Shown in pieces: positions 1 to 8,036 of a stretch of DNA of 64,000 nt. Where the stretch lies: positions 1-64,000 of the forward strand of contig JADJCH010000012.1 in the NCBI GenBank assembly GCA_016703325.1. Direction: 5' to 3'. The stretch is from Burkholderiales bacterium (GTDB taxonomy: Bacteria > Pseudomonadota > Gammaproteobacteria > Burkholderiales > Burkholderiaceae_C). The position numbers were made by a program, and so were the translations under genes. How positions within the stretch are numbered: the first letter of the stretch is position 1; each line of letters starts with the position of its first letter. Under the pieces are notes generated by a model that saw only the letters and a list, made by a program, of their open reading frames with translations, searched no databases and was not told the DNA's origin.

Positions 1-454
1 CGGTGGGGCAGGCCTGGGCGCAGCGGGGGGCTTTCCAGCCCTGGTCGAGCAGGTGGGCGTCGAAGATCCAGTGTTGGGGGAGTTGCAGCTCCTCGTTCCA
101 GCGCACGGCGCCGTAGGGGCAGGCGTCGACCAGGTCGCGGCGGCCGCGCGCCGCCTGGGGGTCGATGAGGACGATGCCGTCGGCGCGTTTCTTCACCGCG
201 CCGCGGCCCGCTTTGACGCAGGGGGCGTCGTCGCAGTGGTTGCACATCGCCGGCAGGTGGACGATGTCGACGATCGGCGCCTGGCCGTGTTCGGCCCGCT
301 TCAGCTCCAGCCAGGGCTGGCCGTGCAGGGGCTGGGGGGCGGCGTAGCCGGGGAAGTCATTCCCGACGTGTTCGTCCTTCACCGCCAGCACGCAGTTGTT
401 GCAGTTGTTGCAGCGGTCCAGGTCGATGATGAGGTTCCACTTCGGCGCGTTCAT
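1..454 (-). CDS. 4Fe-4S ferredoxin-type small subunit of a transhydroxylase-like molybdoenzyme (3' end outside window)
   Basis: The gene reads leftward and runs off the window; 151 codons are visible. The start ATG is preceded by a GAGGGG ribosome site. Residues 15-21 give CNNCNNC, followed by an MCNHCDDAPC block, CPYGAV and CAQACPT. This is the multi-cluster ferredoxin pattern of electron-transfer subunits in the DMSO-reductase superfamily. The upstream large subunit resembles pyrogallol-phloroglucinol transhydroxylase or resorcinol hydroxylase, whose small subunit carries three 4Fe-4S clusters, so this is inferred to be its partner. Its start overlaps the stop of the 38-codon ORF at 451-567 by ATGA. 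No Tat or Sec signal is visible, which suggests a cytoplasmic complex. It could instead be a generic DMSO-reductase beta subunit; the family is secure, the partner enzyme is inferred. Confidence 0.85.
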   Translation of the reverse strand, partial: MNAPKWNLIIDLDRCNNCNNCVLAVKDEHVGNDFPGYAAPQPLHGQPWLELKRAEHGQAPIVDIVHLPAMCNHCDDAPCVKAGRGAVKKRADGIVLIDPQAARGRRDLVDACPYGAVRWNEELQLPQHWIFDAHLLDQGWKAPRCAQACPT

Positions 455-567
455 GTCCGCCCCTCGTCCAACGAGTACGTCGGCAGATCCCCCGAGGGGA
501 TGGCGGGCCGGCTTGGGAGCGGCCCGGCGCTCGGCCCTCGGCTCGGATTTGACACACCTGCCGTCAT
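451..567 (-). CDS. 38-residue micro-ORF translationally coupled between the molybdoenzyme subunits
   Basis: This ORF is too short for ordinary calling. Its ATG overlaps the large-subunit stop as ATGA and its own TGA overlaps the small-subunit ATG, again as ATGA, so three reading frames are chained without a gap. A strong Shine-Dalgarno, GGAGGTG, lies about 4 bases before its ATG. The predicted peptide begins MTAGVSNPSRG, is rich in Pro, Ser and Gly, has no Cys and no membrane segment, and ends in an acidic/polar tail (SLDEGRT). I do not recognise it. It may be a small accessory subunit, a chaperone-like peptide, or only a coupling device that delivers ribosomes to the small subunit. The double overlap and the good ribosome site are the grounds for calling it. 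Confidence 0.55.
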   Translation of the reverse strand: MTAGVSNPSRGPSAGPLPSRPAIPSGDLPTYSLDEGRT

Positions 568-3500
568 GCTTGCACCTCCGACCGGGTAGGTTGATTCAAG
601 GGTCGCCGCCGGTCGGGTGGCAGTTCACCCTCCCAGCGCTGCACCTGCACCTGGGCGGTCATCGCGGCGGTGGAGGAGGTCTTGGCCGATTGCGGGCGCT
701 TGGGTGTGAGCAGGTTCATGCAGCCGCCGATGTCCGCCGACGCACCGGGCGTGCCCAGCGGCTCGTAGGTGGCGCAGGACTCGAAGCTGTGCACGACGCC
801 AGGCGCCAGCGTGGCCGTGAGGTCGGCGGCGCAGATCACCCGGCCGCGGTCGTTGAAGACCTCCACCAGGTCGTGGTGCGCGATGCCGCGCGCGGCGGCG
901 TCGGCCGGGCTCATGCGCAGGATCCACCAGAAGTGGCCGTCCTTCCAGACGCGGTGGTCGCGGATGTCGTTGATCGCGGAGTCCTTGCCGTCGCTCATGG
1001 TGTGGAAACTGAAGCGCTGGTGCGGGGTGATCATCTGCAGCGGGTAATTCACGCCGTGCTCGGTTTTGGGGCTTTCCCAGGCGGGGATGTAGCGGTTCAG
1101 CGGTGGGCGATCCGGGCTGTCAGGGTCGAAGCGCTTCAGCGAGGAGGAGATGAATTCGATCTTGCCGGTCTGGGTTTGCAGGCCTTCGCCGTATTTCGAG
1201 GAATAGGCACCGGGCAGGGGGTAGGGCTCGGGCACGTCCTTTTGCCGGCCGTCCAGATACCACTGCATGTCGCGCGGCGGGCGCAGGCCGGTGGGGGCGG
1301 GGGGCACGACGAAATAGCCCTTCTTGAGAAACTGCCGCCAGCTCGTGTGTTTCGGCAGGTCGGTGGAATCGAAGACGCGGCGGCACCAGTCCAGCTCGGT
1401 CATGCCTTCGGAGAAGTAGGTGCCGAGACCCAGGCGTTTGCAGATGTCCCAGAAGATCTGGTAGTCGGACTTCGACTCGCCCAGCGGCTCGATGCACCGG
1501 TGCTGCATCGCAATCACGCGGTGATTCAATTGTTCCTGCATGTGCAGGCCGAAGCCACCGGCGTTGCCCCACTCGCCAATGTCGTCGCGCTCGAACTGGG
1601 TGCAGGCCGGCAGGATGACGTCGGCGAACCTGGCCTCGCCCTCGTCCCAGATGGACTGGTTGACGACGAACTCCAGGTTGGGGCTCTGGTACATCGCGAC
1701 AAAACGGTTGGAGTCGCCGATGGTGCCGAAGGACGAGCCGCCGTAGCGGTAGAGCATCTTGACGCGCGAGTAACCCGGCGCCGGGTAGATGGTGCGGCGG
1801 AACTGGCCCTCGATCGAACTCGGGTCCAGCGGGTAACCCTCGGCCTGGCCGTCGAGGATGGCCTCGGGCAGGCGCTGGCGGGGGATGGTCTGCGTGACCG
1901 GGTTGACCGACACCAGGTGCGGCATGCGGGTGTAGTTGTTGGCGGCGGCGGCCGTCTGGTTCAGCTCGCCGGAGATGCCGCCCTCGGCATAACCGGGGAA
2001 ATAGAAGTGCAGGTCCACCGGCGTGCCGCCCTGCAGGTTGCCGAAGTTGACGCCCGGGCGGCCCCAGCCGCGCATGGCCATCAGCAGGATCATGGCCCGC
2101 GCCCACTGCATGCCGTTGGCACCCCGGCAGGCGCCGCCCAGGCCGCTGCCGCGCACACCTGGGGCGAGGTAGGTTTTTTTCTTCGCCCACAGTCGCGCCA
2201 GCGCCCGCACGTCGCGGGCGGGGATGCCGGTCTCGGCCTCCTGCCACTCGGGCGTCTTGGGGACGCCATCGCTCTCGCCAGTGACGTAGTCGCGCCACTC
2301 GTCGAAGCCGGTGGTGCGTGTGGCGACAAACTCCTTGTCGTACAGGCCCTCGGCGATCCAGACCTGCATGATGGCGATCGCCAGCGCGTTGTCGGTGCCG
2401 GGGCGAATCGGCATCCACTTGCCGCCCATCATCCCGGCGGTGGGGCAGTAGTGCGGGTTGATGTGCACGAACTGCATGCCCAGTTGCTTGCCCCAGAGCC
2501 GGCGCTGGCCGCCGTCCTGCCCGCCGTAGGTGCCGAACTGGGACTCCGGGTCGCTGGACCAGAAGATCATCAGCTCACACTCCTCCAGGCAGTCCTGCAG
2601 CGTGCCGTAGTTGGTCGGCGAGCCGAGGCGGAAGCTGTTGCCCAGGTGGTGCATCGCGCCCCAGTACCAGCCTTCCCAGCTGTCCGGGTTGAGCGCCACG
2701 CGGGTCACGCCGATGGCATTGCCGAAGCGCATCAGCGCGCTGAGGTAGTAGCCGACGTTGCCCCACTGGTGGTGGGAGGAGTGGTAGGTGGCGATGGCGC
2801 CCGGCCCGTGCTCGCGTTTCATGCGCAGGATCTCGCCGGCCACGATGTCCAGCGCCTCGTCCCAGGAGATGCGCTCATAGCCGCTGGTGCCGCGGTTCGC
2901 TTCGTTGCGCTGGCCGGGGGGCTGGCTGGGGTCGAAGTCCACCCGCTTCATCGGGTACAGCAGGCGCTGGTCCGAGTAGACGGTGGACTTCACCGCCAGC
3001 GCGTGCGGCGCGACGTTGGCCTTGCGCAGCGGCTTGAAGACCTGGCCGCGTGCGGGCATCACCCAGCTGGGGGCGTCCTCGGCGTCGTCGAACTCGATGG
3101 GCGTGACGCGCAGGATGCGCCCGTCCTTCACGTAGACGAACAGCGGGCCGCCGTTGGTCACCTGGGTGAAGCGGCGCGAGCCGTCGGGCATCGGCAGGCC
3201 GCGCTCCCATCCCACCGTGCGGATCAGGTTGAGCAGCTGCATGAACCAGGCGATGCCGTCTTCGTCGCCCTGCACCATGGCCTTGAAGTTCTTGGCCGCG
3301 TGCACGATCAGCGCCTGGTCCACCCGCGGGTCCAGGAAGCTCGCTGCGGTGTCCAGGTCGCGGAACACCAGGCTCAGGTCCGGACTGGCGTGGATGCCGC
3401 GCCCCGTTTCCAGCCGGCCGGCGCGGAAGGCGAACCAGCGGCCCTGGCTGCCATCCTGCAGGCGGATCTGCGCCACGCCGTCGTAGCCGGCCATGTGTTG

Positions 3501-3596
3501 CGCGAAGGCCGGGTAACGCCGGGCGAACAGGCGCATGACCTGCGAAAGGCCCCAGAGCCGGGTGGACAAGGAGAGGCTTGCAAGGGTCACAGACAT
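564..3596 (-). CDS. Molybdopterin oxidoreductase resembling pyrogallol/resorcinol (trans)hydroxylase large subunit, with SCP2-like N-terminal extension
   Basis: A 1010-residue DMSO-reductase superfamily protein. About the first 130 residues look like an SCP2-type sterol-carrier fold; the molybdopterin domain starts near residue 150 and a molydopterin-dinucleotide-binding domain closes the C-terminus. There is no CxxC cluster motif before the molybdopterin domain, as in transhydroxylase large subunits, which hold only Mo-bisMGD. His275 and the Asp305-Ser306 pair (in NPDSWEGW) have the same 30-residue spacing that I recall for His144/Asp174/Ser175 of the Pelobacter enzyme, where Ser binds Mo and His and Asp act on the phenol. 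Such enzymes hydroxylate resorcinol or pyrogallol rings. The ATG at 3596 is preferred because an in-frame GTG at 3617 lies inside a palindromic operator. Substrate is unproven; superfamily assignment is firm. Confidence 0.8.
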   Translation of the reverse strand: MSVTLASLSLSTRLWGLSQVMRLFARRYPAFAQHMAGYDGVAQIRLQDGSQGRWFAFRAGRLETGRGIHASPDLSLVFRDLDTAASFLDPRVDQALIVHAAKNFKAMVQGDEDGIAWFMQLLNLIRTVGWERGLPMPDGSRRFTQVTNGGPLFVYVKDGRILRVTPIEFDDAEDAPSWVMPARGQVFKPLRKANVAPHALAVKSTVYSDQRLLYPMKRVDFDPSQPPGQRNEANRGTSGYERISWDEALDIVAGEILRMKREHGPGAIATYHSSHHQWGNVGYYLSALMRFGNAIGVTRVALNPDSWEGWYWGAMHHLGNSFRLGSPTNYGTLQDCLEECELMIFWSSDPESQFGTYGGQDGGQRRLWGKQLGMQFVHINPHYCPTAGMMGGKWMPIRPGTDNALAIAIMQVWIAEGLYDKEFVATRTTGFDEWRDYVTGESDGVPKTPEWQEAETGIPARDVRALARLWAKKKTYLAPGVRGSGLGGACRGANGMQWARAMILLMAMRGWGRPGVNFGNLQGGTPVDLHFYFPGYAEGGISGELNQTAAAANNYTRMPHLVSVNPVTQTIPRQRLPEAILDGQAEGYPLDPSSIEGQFRRTIYPAPGYSRVKMLYRYGGSSFGTIGDSNRFVAMYQSPNLEFVVNQSIWDEGEARFADVILPACTQFERDDIGEWGNAGGFGLHMQEQLNHRVIAMQHRCIEPLGESKSDYQIFWDICKRLGLGTYFSEGMTELDWCRRVFDSTDLPKHTSWRQFLKKGYFVVPPAPTGLRPPRDMQWYLDGRQKDVPEPYPLPGAYSSKYGEGLQTQTGKIEFISSSLKRFDPDSPDRPPLNRYIPAWESPKTEHGVNYPLQMITPHQRFSFHTMSDGKDSAINDIRDHRVWKDGHFWWILRMSPADAAARGIAHHDLVEVFNDRGRVICAADLTATLAPGVVHSFESCATYEPLGTPGASADIGGCMNLLTPKRPQSAKTSSTAAMTAQVQVQRWEGELPPDRRRPLNQPTRSEVQA

Positions 3597-3609
3597 CTCA
3601 ATACAATGA

Positions 3610-3628
3610 AATCTCACTATTTGAGATT
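3610..3628. promoter_or_regulatory. Palindromic operator between divergent molybdoenzyme and VOC genes
   Basis: AATCTCA-N5-TGAGATT is a perfect 7-bp inverted repeat with a 5-bp spacer. It lies 13 bp upstream of the molybdoenzyme ATG and 18 bp upstream of the VOC ATG, so one dimeric regulator could control both transcripts. The regulator is not in the window and the family (MarR, GntR or IclR type) cannot be chosen from the site alone. Confidence 0.55.
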
Positions 3629-3646
3629 CTAGATCGGAGATTGACC

Positions 3647-4225
3647 ATGAGCAAGCCGAACCATCGACCAGGACCGCCCCCCGGGTTTTCCATCAATCAC
3701 ATCGGTCTGCACGTGCGCGACCTGGCGGCGATGAAGGACTTCTACACCCGGGTGTTCGACTTCACCGTCACCGACGAGGGGCCGCTGCCCACCGAGGGCG
3801 GGCCGGTGAACATCGTCTTCCTCAGCCGCAGCCCGCAGACGCACCACCAGATTGCGCTGATCCAGGCCCGGCCCGAGAAGGTGGAGTTCAACGTCATCAA
3901 CCAGATCTCCTTCCTGGCCGACAGCCTGGAGACACTGCTGGCCGCCTACCAGAAGCTGGTGGTGGACGAAGGCCGCGAGGCGCGCTCGCTCAGCCACGGC
4001 AATGCGCTGTCGTTCTACCTCCACGACCCGGAGGGCAACCGGCTGGAGCTGTTCTGGAACACGCCCTGGTACGTGGTGCAGCCGATGGTCGAGCTGATGG
4101 ACTTCAAGCAAACGCCCGAGGCGCTGCTGACCCAGGCCGAAGCGCATGCCCGCACGCTGCCGGGCTTCAAGCCGCGAGAGGAATGGGTGCAGGAAATGGC
4201 ACTGCGCATGGGCGTGCCGGCCTGA
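3647..4225 (+). CDS. VOC-superfamily protein, extradiol-dioxygenase/glyoxalase-like
   Basis: A 192-residue protein with one VOC metal-binding fold. Candidate metal ligands are His18 (INHIGLHV), His67 (THHQIAL) and Glu134 (GNRLELFW), which match the 2-His-1-carboxylate set of type I extradiol dioxygenases. The motif HDPEGNRLELFW is typical of the 2,3-dihydroxybiphenyl dioxygenase-like branch. The ATG has GGAG 6 bases upstream. The gene is divergent from the transhydroxylase-like operon and shares its operator, so a role in opening or isomerising the polyphenol made by that enzyme is an inference. It is shorter than classical two-module extradiol dioxygenases (about 290-300 residues), so a lyase or isomerase role is also possible. 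Confidence 0.7.
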   Translation: MSKPNHRPGPPPGFSINHIGLHVRDLAAMKDFYTRVFDFTVTDEGPLPTEGGPVNIVFLSRSPQTHHQIALIQARPEKVEFNVINQISFLADSLETLLAAYQKLVVDEGREARSLSHGNALSFYLHDPEGNRLELFWNTPWYVVQPMVELMDFKQTPEALLTQAEAHARTLPGFKPREEWVQEMALRMGVPA

Positions 4226-4236
4226 GCGGCACCCAA

Positions 4237-4269
4237 CCGGAAGGCCTGGGGTCAGCCCCGGCCTTCCGG
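4237..4269 (+). terminator. Hairpin after the VOC gene
   Basis: CCGGAAGGCC-T-GGGG pairs with CCCC-G-GCCTTCCGG around a TCAG loop, giving about 14 base pairs with one bulged T, 12 bases after the stop codon. No T-run follows, so termination would depend on the stem alone or on Rho. Confidence 0.5.
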
Positions 4270-4363
4270 AGCGTTAATGCATGACGATGTGTATTATGTC
4301 AAATCAAGTTCCTGATGGAAGCACGCAACAGCATGGAAGAAGCCGGGAGCCGACAGAACATTG

Positions 4364-4900
4364 CTACAGGTGTCGGACAACCGAAAGCACAGCCGCTGGC
4401 GGAGCACCGGCGTCGACCACGAGCCAACCCCGCACATCGACAGCGCCGAACAGCACCCAGACCTGGCCGTCGCGTGCGGGGGCGGCGGTTGTCAGCCCTG
4501 AGATGGTTGCCCTTGTGCCGCTGGCTCCACCCGGCAGCAGTGCGGCGCTCGGCGCCTCCAGCCTTTCGGCCCCGGCGGCGCGCAGCTTCCGTGCAGCCTG
4601 TTGGCAAGCCGGATAACTCGCCGCTCCGCCTTGAAGCACCGTCGCGGGCAACGCTGGCGTTGCATAGCCATTGTCCGGAAGTTCAACCGCCCAGAGCGAG
4701 CGCCTGACGCCTGCCAGGTCGGCAGCGTCGGTGATTCCCTCGTGTCGCAGGAACTCGGCCCAGGCGCCGGTCGGCGTGTCGGCGAAATAGTTGGCCGGCC
4801 CCTCGCCTGCCGCATGCCAGCGCGCCTCAGGCTGTGCGGCCGTGAGCCACAGGAAGCCGAAGCGCGGATCGCAGTGCCGGAATCCAACCCGCCAGCTCAT
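4364..4900 (-). CDS. RES-domain toxin (NAD+-degrading family)
   Basis: A 178-residue protein with the RES signature along its length: Arg27 (EARWH), Tyr38 (ANYFAD), Glu49 (GAWAEF) and Ser118 (EAPSAAL). These match the conserved Arg-Tyr-Glu-Ser set of the MbcT/ParT/Res toxins, which degrade NAD+ by phosphorolysis. No conserved position appears lost, so the toxin looks active. Its ATG overlaps the stop of the upstream antitoxin gene as ATGA, the usual antitoxin-first order for this family. The 3' neighbour is the convergent VOC gene, separated by about 95 bp that hold an AT-richer patch and no recognisable gene. Confidence 0.85.
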   Translation of the reverse strand: MSWRVGFRHCDPRFGFLWLTAAQPEARWHAAGEGPANYFADTPTGAWAEFLRHEGITDAADLAGVRRSLWAVELPDNGYATPALPATVLQGGAASYPACQQAARKLRAAGAERLEAPSAALLPGGASGTRATISGLTTAAPARDGQVWVLFGAVDVRGWLVVDAGAPPAAVLSVVRHL

Positions 4901-5550
4901 GCCGCGAGTGGCTGAGCCCCGGACAGCACCGAGGCCAGGGCGCGCACCCGTGAGGCAGCCTCATCGTCCGGCGACCAGGCGTTGCCGAGCACCTGCCGCG
5001 GACTCTTGCCTTGAAGCTGGCTGCGCGGACGCTCAAACCAGCGCCGGATACCGAAGTTGTTGTACGCGCCAGCCAGGTCGGCCACCACCATCGCGAGCCA
5101 ATGCAGCCGGGCCGCCACGTCGTCGGGGGTCGTGCGTTCGCCACTCGCGTAGCGCCGCAGCGAGGTGGCACCGACCCCGAGCAGATCCAACAGCAGCTCG
5201 TCGCCAAACACCTCTCGCATGGAGGGCCACTCGGCGCTCGGCGTTGCCGAGGCTTCCAGCGCCTCGTTCAAGTGGCTCAGACCTTCTTCGAGGCGCCGCT
5301 GTGTTGCGGCGTCGATGGTCTGCGCCGGCTCGGCCACCAGCGGTGCCAACAGGATCCCGGCATTCGAACCGATACCGTGGCGCTGAAGCGCCGTGGCCAG
5401 TCGCTTGACAACGGCGGCATCCAGCCGCGTCACCGGCTTGCCTGCCAGCACGCCCATCGCCACGCTGCGCGTCACCAAGGCTGCGAGTGCGGCACCCAGA
5501 ACAGCCCCCCAGGGCGGGAGAGAATCGGGAGTGAATCGGATCTCAATCAT
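4897..5550 (-). CDS. Xre/MbcA/ParS-type antitoxin of the RES toxin
   Basis: A 217-residue protein. The C-terminal third carries the MbcA/ParS/Xre toxin-binding region (GAYNNFGIRRWFERPRSQL followed by GKSPRQVLGNAW), which in this family blocks the RES active site. A helix-turn-helix-like stretch lies around residues 115-150 (LLDLLGVGATSLRRYASGER). The N-terminal 60 residues contain a hydrophobic Ala/Leu/Val-rich segment and are additional to the roughly 110-150 residues of compact MbcA/Xre antitoxins. It is translationally coupled to the toxin by a 4-base overlap. Autoregulation through upstream inverted repeats is usual for the family; a palindrome lies at 5655-5671. Confidence 0.85.
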   Translation of the reverse strand: MIEIRFTPDSLPPWGAVLGAALAALVTRSVAMGVLAGKPVTRLDAAVVKRLATALQRHGIGSNAGILLAPLVAEPAQTIDAATQRRLEEGLSHLNEALEASATPSAEWPSMREVFGDELLLDLLGVGATSLRRYASGERTTPDDVAARLHWLAMVVADLAGAYNNFGIRRWFERPRSQLQGKSPRQVLGNAWSPDDEAASRVRALASVLSGAQPLAA

Positions 5551-5654
5551 GGCCCAATGCTACTCCACGCCGCCGCCATCGATGCAACCTGCGCACGCCG
5601 ACCGCCGTCACGGCAAAGCGACGGCGATGGGGTTGCGCCAGGGGTCGATCAAAC

Positions 5655-5671
5655 ATCGATCCAGGATCGAT
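5655..5671. promoter_or_regulatory. Palindrome upstream of the RES/Xre operon
   Basis: ATCGATCC-A-GGATCGAT is a perfect 8+8 inverted repeat just past the katG stop and about 105 bp before the antitoxin ATG, with another GTCGATC copy at 5645. It could be the antitoxin operator or a weak hairpin ending katG. No clear sigma-70 promoter is visible beside it. Confidence 0.35.
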
Positions 5672-7896
5672 CAGACGTCGAAGCGGTCCAGGTTCATCAC
5701 CTTCGTCCAGGCCGCGCAGAAGTCGCGCACGAACTTGGCACCGTTGTCGTCCTGGGCGTAGACCTCGGCGATGGCGCGCAGTTGCGAGTTGGAGCCGAAC
5801 ACCAGATCGACGCGGGTCGCCGTCCACTTCACCGCGCCGCTGCGGCGGTCACGGCCTTCGTAGAGGTTGTCGCCGGCAGGCGCCCAGGCGGTGGACATGT
5901 CGACCAGTTGGGTGAAGAAGTCGGGGGTCAGCTGCCCGGACCGATGGGTGAAGACGCCGTGGGGCGATGCGCCCGTGTTCGCACCCAGGACCCGCAGACC
6001 GCCCACCAGCACCGTCATTTCAGGCGCACTGAGGGTGAGCAGCTGGGCGCGATCCAGCAGCATCTCCTCGGGCGGCATGCTGTAGCTCGCCTTGCGGTGG
6101 TTGCGGAAACCGTCGGCCTGCGGCTCCAGCACCGCGAAGGAATCGGCGTCGGTCTGTTCGGCGGTGGCATCGGTGCGGCCCGGGGTGAACGGCAGTTCCA
6201 CCGAGTGGCCGGCGGCGCGGGCAGCCGCTTCGACCCCGGCATTGCCCGCCAGGACGATCAGATCGGCCAGCGAGACCTTGCGGCCTCCGGGTGCAGAGTC
6301 ATTGAAGCCGCGCTGCACTTCACCCAGCACCGCCAACACCTTGGCGAGCTGCGCCGGCTGGTTGACCGCCCAGTCCTTCTGCGGCGCCAGGCGGATGCGT
6401 GCCCCATTGGCGCCGCCGCGACGGTCGCTGCCGCGGAAGGTGGAGGCCGAAGCCCAGGCGGTGGACACCAGCTCGGCCACCGTCAAGCCGCTGGCCAGCA
6501 CCCTGCCCTTCAGGTCGGCGGCATCGGCGGCGCTGATCAGCGGGTGGTCCACCGGCGGCAGCGGGTCCTGCCAGACCAGGTCTTCTGCCGGAACCTCCGG
6601 GCCCAGGTAACGCAGCTTCGGGCCCATGTCCCGGTGGGTGAGCTTGAACCAGGCTCGGGCATAGGCATCGGCAAACTTCTCGGGGTGGGCGAGGAAATCG
6701 CGCGCGATGCGTTCGTAGGCGGGGTCAAAGCGCAGCGAGAGATCGGCCGTGGTCATCTGTGGCGGATGCTTCTTCGACGCATCGTGGGCGTCGGGAATCA
6801 GGTCCTCGGGCGCCACATCCTTGGCCTGCCACTGGATGGCGCCGGCCGGGCTCTTCACCTGCTCCCATTCGTATTTGAACAGCATGGTGAGGTAGCCCAT
6901 GTCCCAGCGGGTGGGGTTGGGTTTCCACGCGCCTTCAAAGCCGCTGGTGGTGGTGTCGCCGGCCCGGCCGCTGCCATGCCGGTTGATCCAGCCGAAGCCC
7001 ATGGCCTCGATCGGTGCGGCCTCGGGCTCCGGGCCGACCAGGGCCGGGTCACCGGCGCCGTGCATCTTGCCGAAGGTGTGGCCGCCGGCGACCAGGGCGA
7101 CGGTTTCCTCGTCGTTCATCGCCATGCGGGCGAAGGTTTCGCGCACGTCCCGGCCGCTGGCCACCGGATCGGGGTGGCCGTCCGGTCCCTGCGGGTTCAC
7201 ATAGATCAGGCCCATTTGCACCGCCGCCAGCGGGTTCTCCAGCTGCCGGGCACCTTGCGGATCGCTGTAGCGGCTGTGCGGCTTGTCGCTGGTGGCCAGC
7301 CACTCCTCCTCGGCACCCCAGTAGACGTCCTCCTCCGGCGCCCAGATGTCTTCCCGGCCACCACCAAAGCCGAAGGTCTTGAAGCCCATGCTCTCCATCG
7401 CGACGTTGCCGGCCAGGATGTACAGGTCGGCCCAGGAGATGGCATTGCCGTACTTGCGCTTGATCGGCCAGAGCAGGCGGCGGGCCTTGTCGAGGTTGCC
7501 GTTGTCGGGCCAGCTGTTGAGCGGCGCGAAACGCTGGTTGCCGGTGCTGGCGCCGCCCCGGCCATCTGCGGTGCGGTAGGTGCCGGCCGCATGCCAGGCC
7601 ATGCGGATGAACAGCCCGCCGTAGTGGCCCCAGTCGGCCGGCCACCAGTCCTGGGAGTCGGTCATCAACGCCGTGAGATCGGCCTTCAGGGCGGCGTAGT
7701 CCAGTGTGCCGAAGGCCTGGGCGTAGTCGAAGTCCGCGTCCATCGGGTTGGACGCTGGCGCGTGCTGGTGCAGGATGGCCAGGTTGAGCTGGTTGGGCCA
7801 CCAGTCGGCATTGGAGCGCTTTCCGTGCGTGCTGCGCGCTCCGGCGGCACCGGAAGCTTGAGCGGCGTGGAACGGGCACTGAGAGGGTTGGCTCAT
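5671..7896 (-). CDS. katG: Catalase-peroxidase
   Basis: A 741-residue haem enzyme that removes hydrogen peroxide by catalase and peroxidase activities. The distal site Arg98-Trp101-His102 sits in IRMAWHAAGTYR. The proximal haem ligand is His273 in AGGHTFGK. Trp101, Tyr232 and Met258 are placed to form the Trp-Tyr-Met adduct needed for catalase activity; the 26-residue Tyr-Met spacing equals that in the Mycobacterium enzyme. Length and the two-domain layout are normal for KatG. No signal peptide, so cytoplasmic. It is divergent from dapC across 140 bp containing a partial OxyR-like site. Confidence 0.98.
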   Translation of the reverse strand: MSQPSQCPFHAAQASGAAGARSTHGKRSNADWWPNQLNLAILHQHAPASNPMDADFDYAQAFGTLDYAALKADLTALMTDSQDWWPADWGHYGGLFIRMAWHAAGTYRTADGRGGASTGNQRFAPLNSWPDNGNLDKARRLLWPIKRKYGNAISWADLYILAGNVAMESMGFKTFGFGGGREDIWAPEEDVYWGAEEEWLATSDKPHSRYSDPQGARQLENPLAAVQMGLIYVNPQGPDGHPDPVASGRDVRETFARMAMNDEETVALVAGGHTFGKMHGAGDPALVGPEPEAAPIEAMGFGWINRHGSGRAGDTTTSGFEGAWKPNPTRWDMGYLTMLFKYEWEQVKSPAGAIQWQAKDVAPEDLIPDAHDASKKHPPQMTTADLSLRFDPAYERIARDFLAHPEKFADAYARAWFKLTHRDMGPKLRYLGPEVPAEDLVWQDPLPPVDHPLISAADAADLKGRVLASGLTVAELVSTAWASASTFRGSDRRGGANGARIRLAPQKDWAVNQPAQLAKVLAVLGEVQRGFNDSAPGGRKVSLADLIVLAGNAGVEAAARAAGHSVELPFTPGRTDATAEQTDADSFAVLEPQADGFRNHRKASYSMPPEEMLLDRAQLLTLSAPEMTVLVGGLRVLGANTGASPHGVFTHRSGQLTPDFFTQLVDMSTAWAPAGDNLYEGRDRRSGAVKWTATRVDLVFGSNSQLRAIAEVYAQDDNGAKFVRDFCAAWTKVMNLDRFDV

Positions 7897-7938
7897 CGTC
7901 TTCTCCTTCGTTGCGGTGGGGCGATGGACTTAGTCTCC

Positions 7939-7975
7939 CGCAATCACGCATCTGCATCCAATCGTCATCCGCTAT
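7939..7975 (-). promoter_or_regulatory. Partial OxyR-like site upstream of katG
   Basis: Read toward katG, the spacing is ATAG-N7-CGAT-N7-AGAT-N7-TGCG. The OxyR consensus is ATAG-N7-CTAT repeated; the first two quartets match 4/4 and 3/4, the last two poorly. It lies 43-79 bp upstream of the katG ATG, a sensible place for a peroxide activator. It is suggestive only, and no oxyR gene is in the window. Confidence 0.35.
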
Positions 7976-8036
7976 GCTCAAGATTGATGCGCTGCATCGG
8001 CCAGGAAGCCGCTCTGCGGGTGAGAAAATCCCGCCC

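Noticed and set aside
396..3632. Plus-strand frame of 1078 codons opposite the molybdoenzyme
   Set aside because: Antisense shadow of a GC-rich gene; Val/Gly/His-rich without a recognisable domain.
4281..4616. Small plus-strand frame opposite the RES toxin
   Set aside because: Overlaps the toxin gene; no homology or ribosome site.
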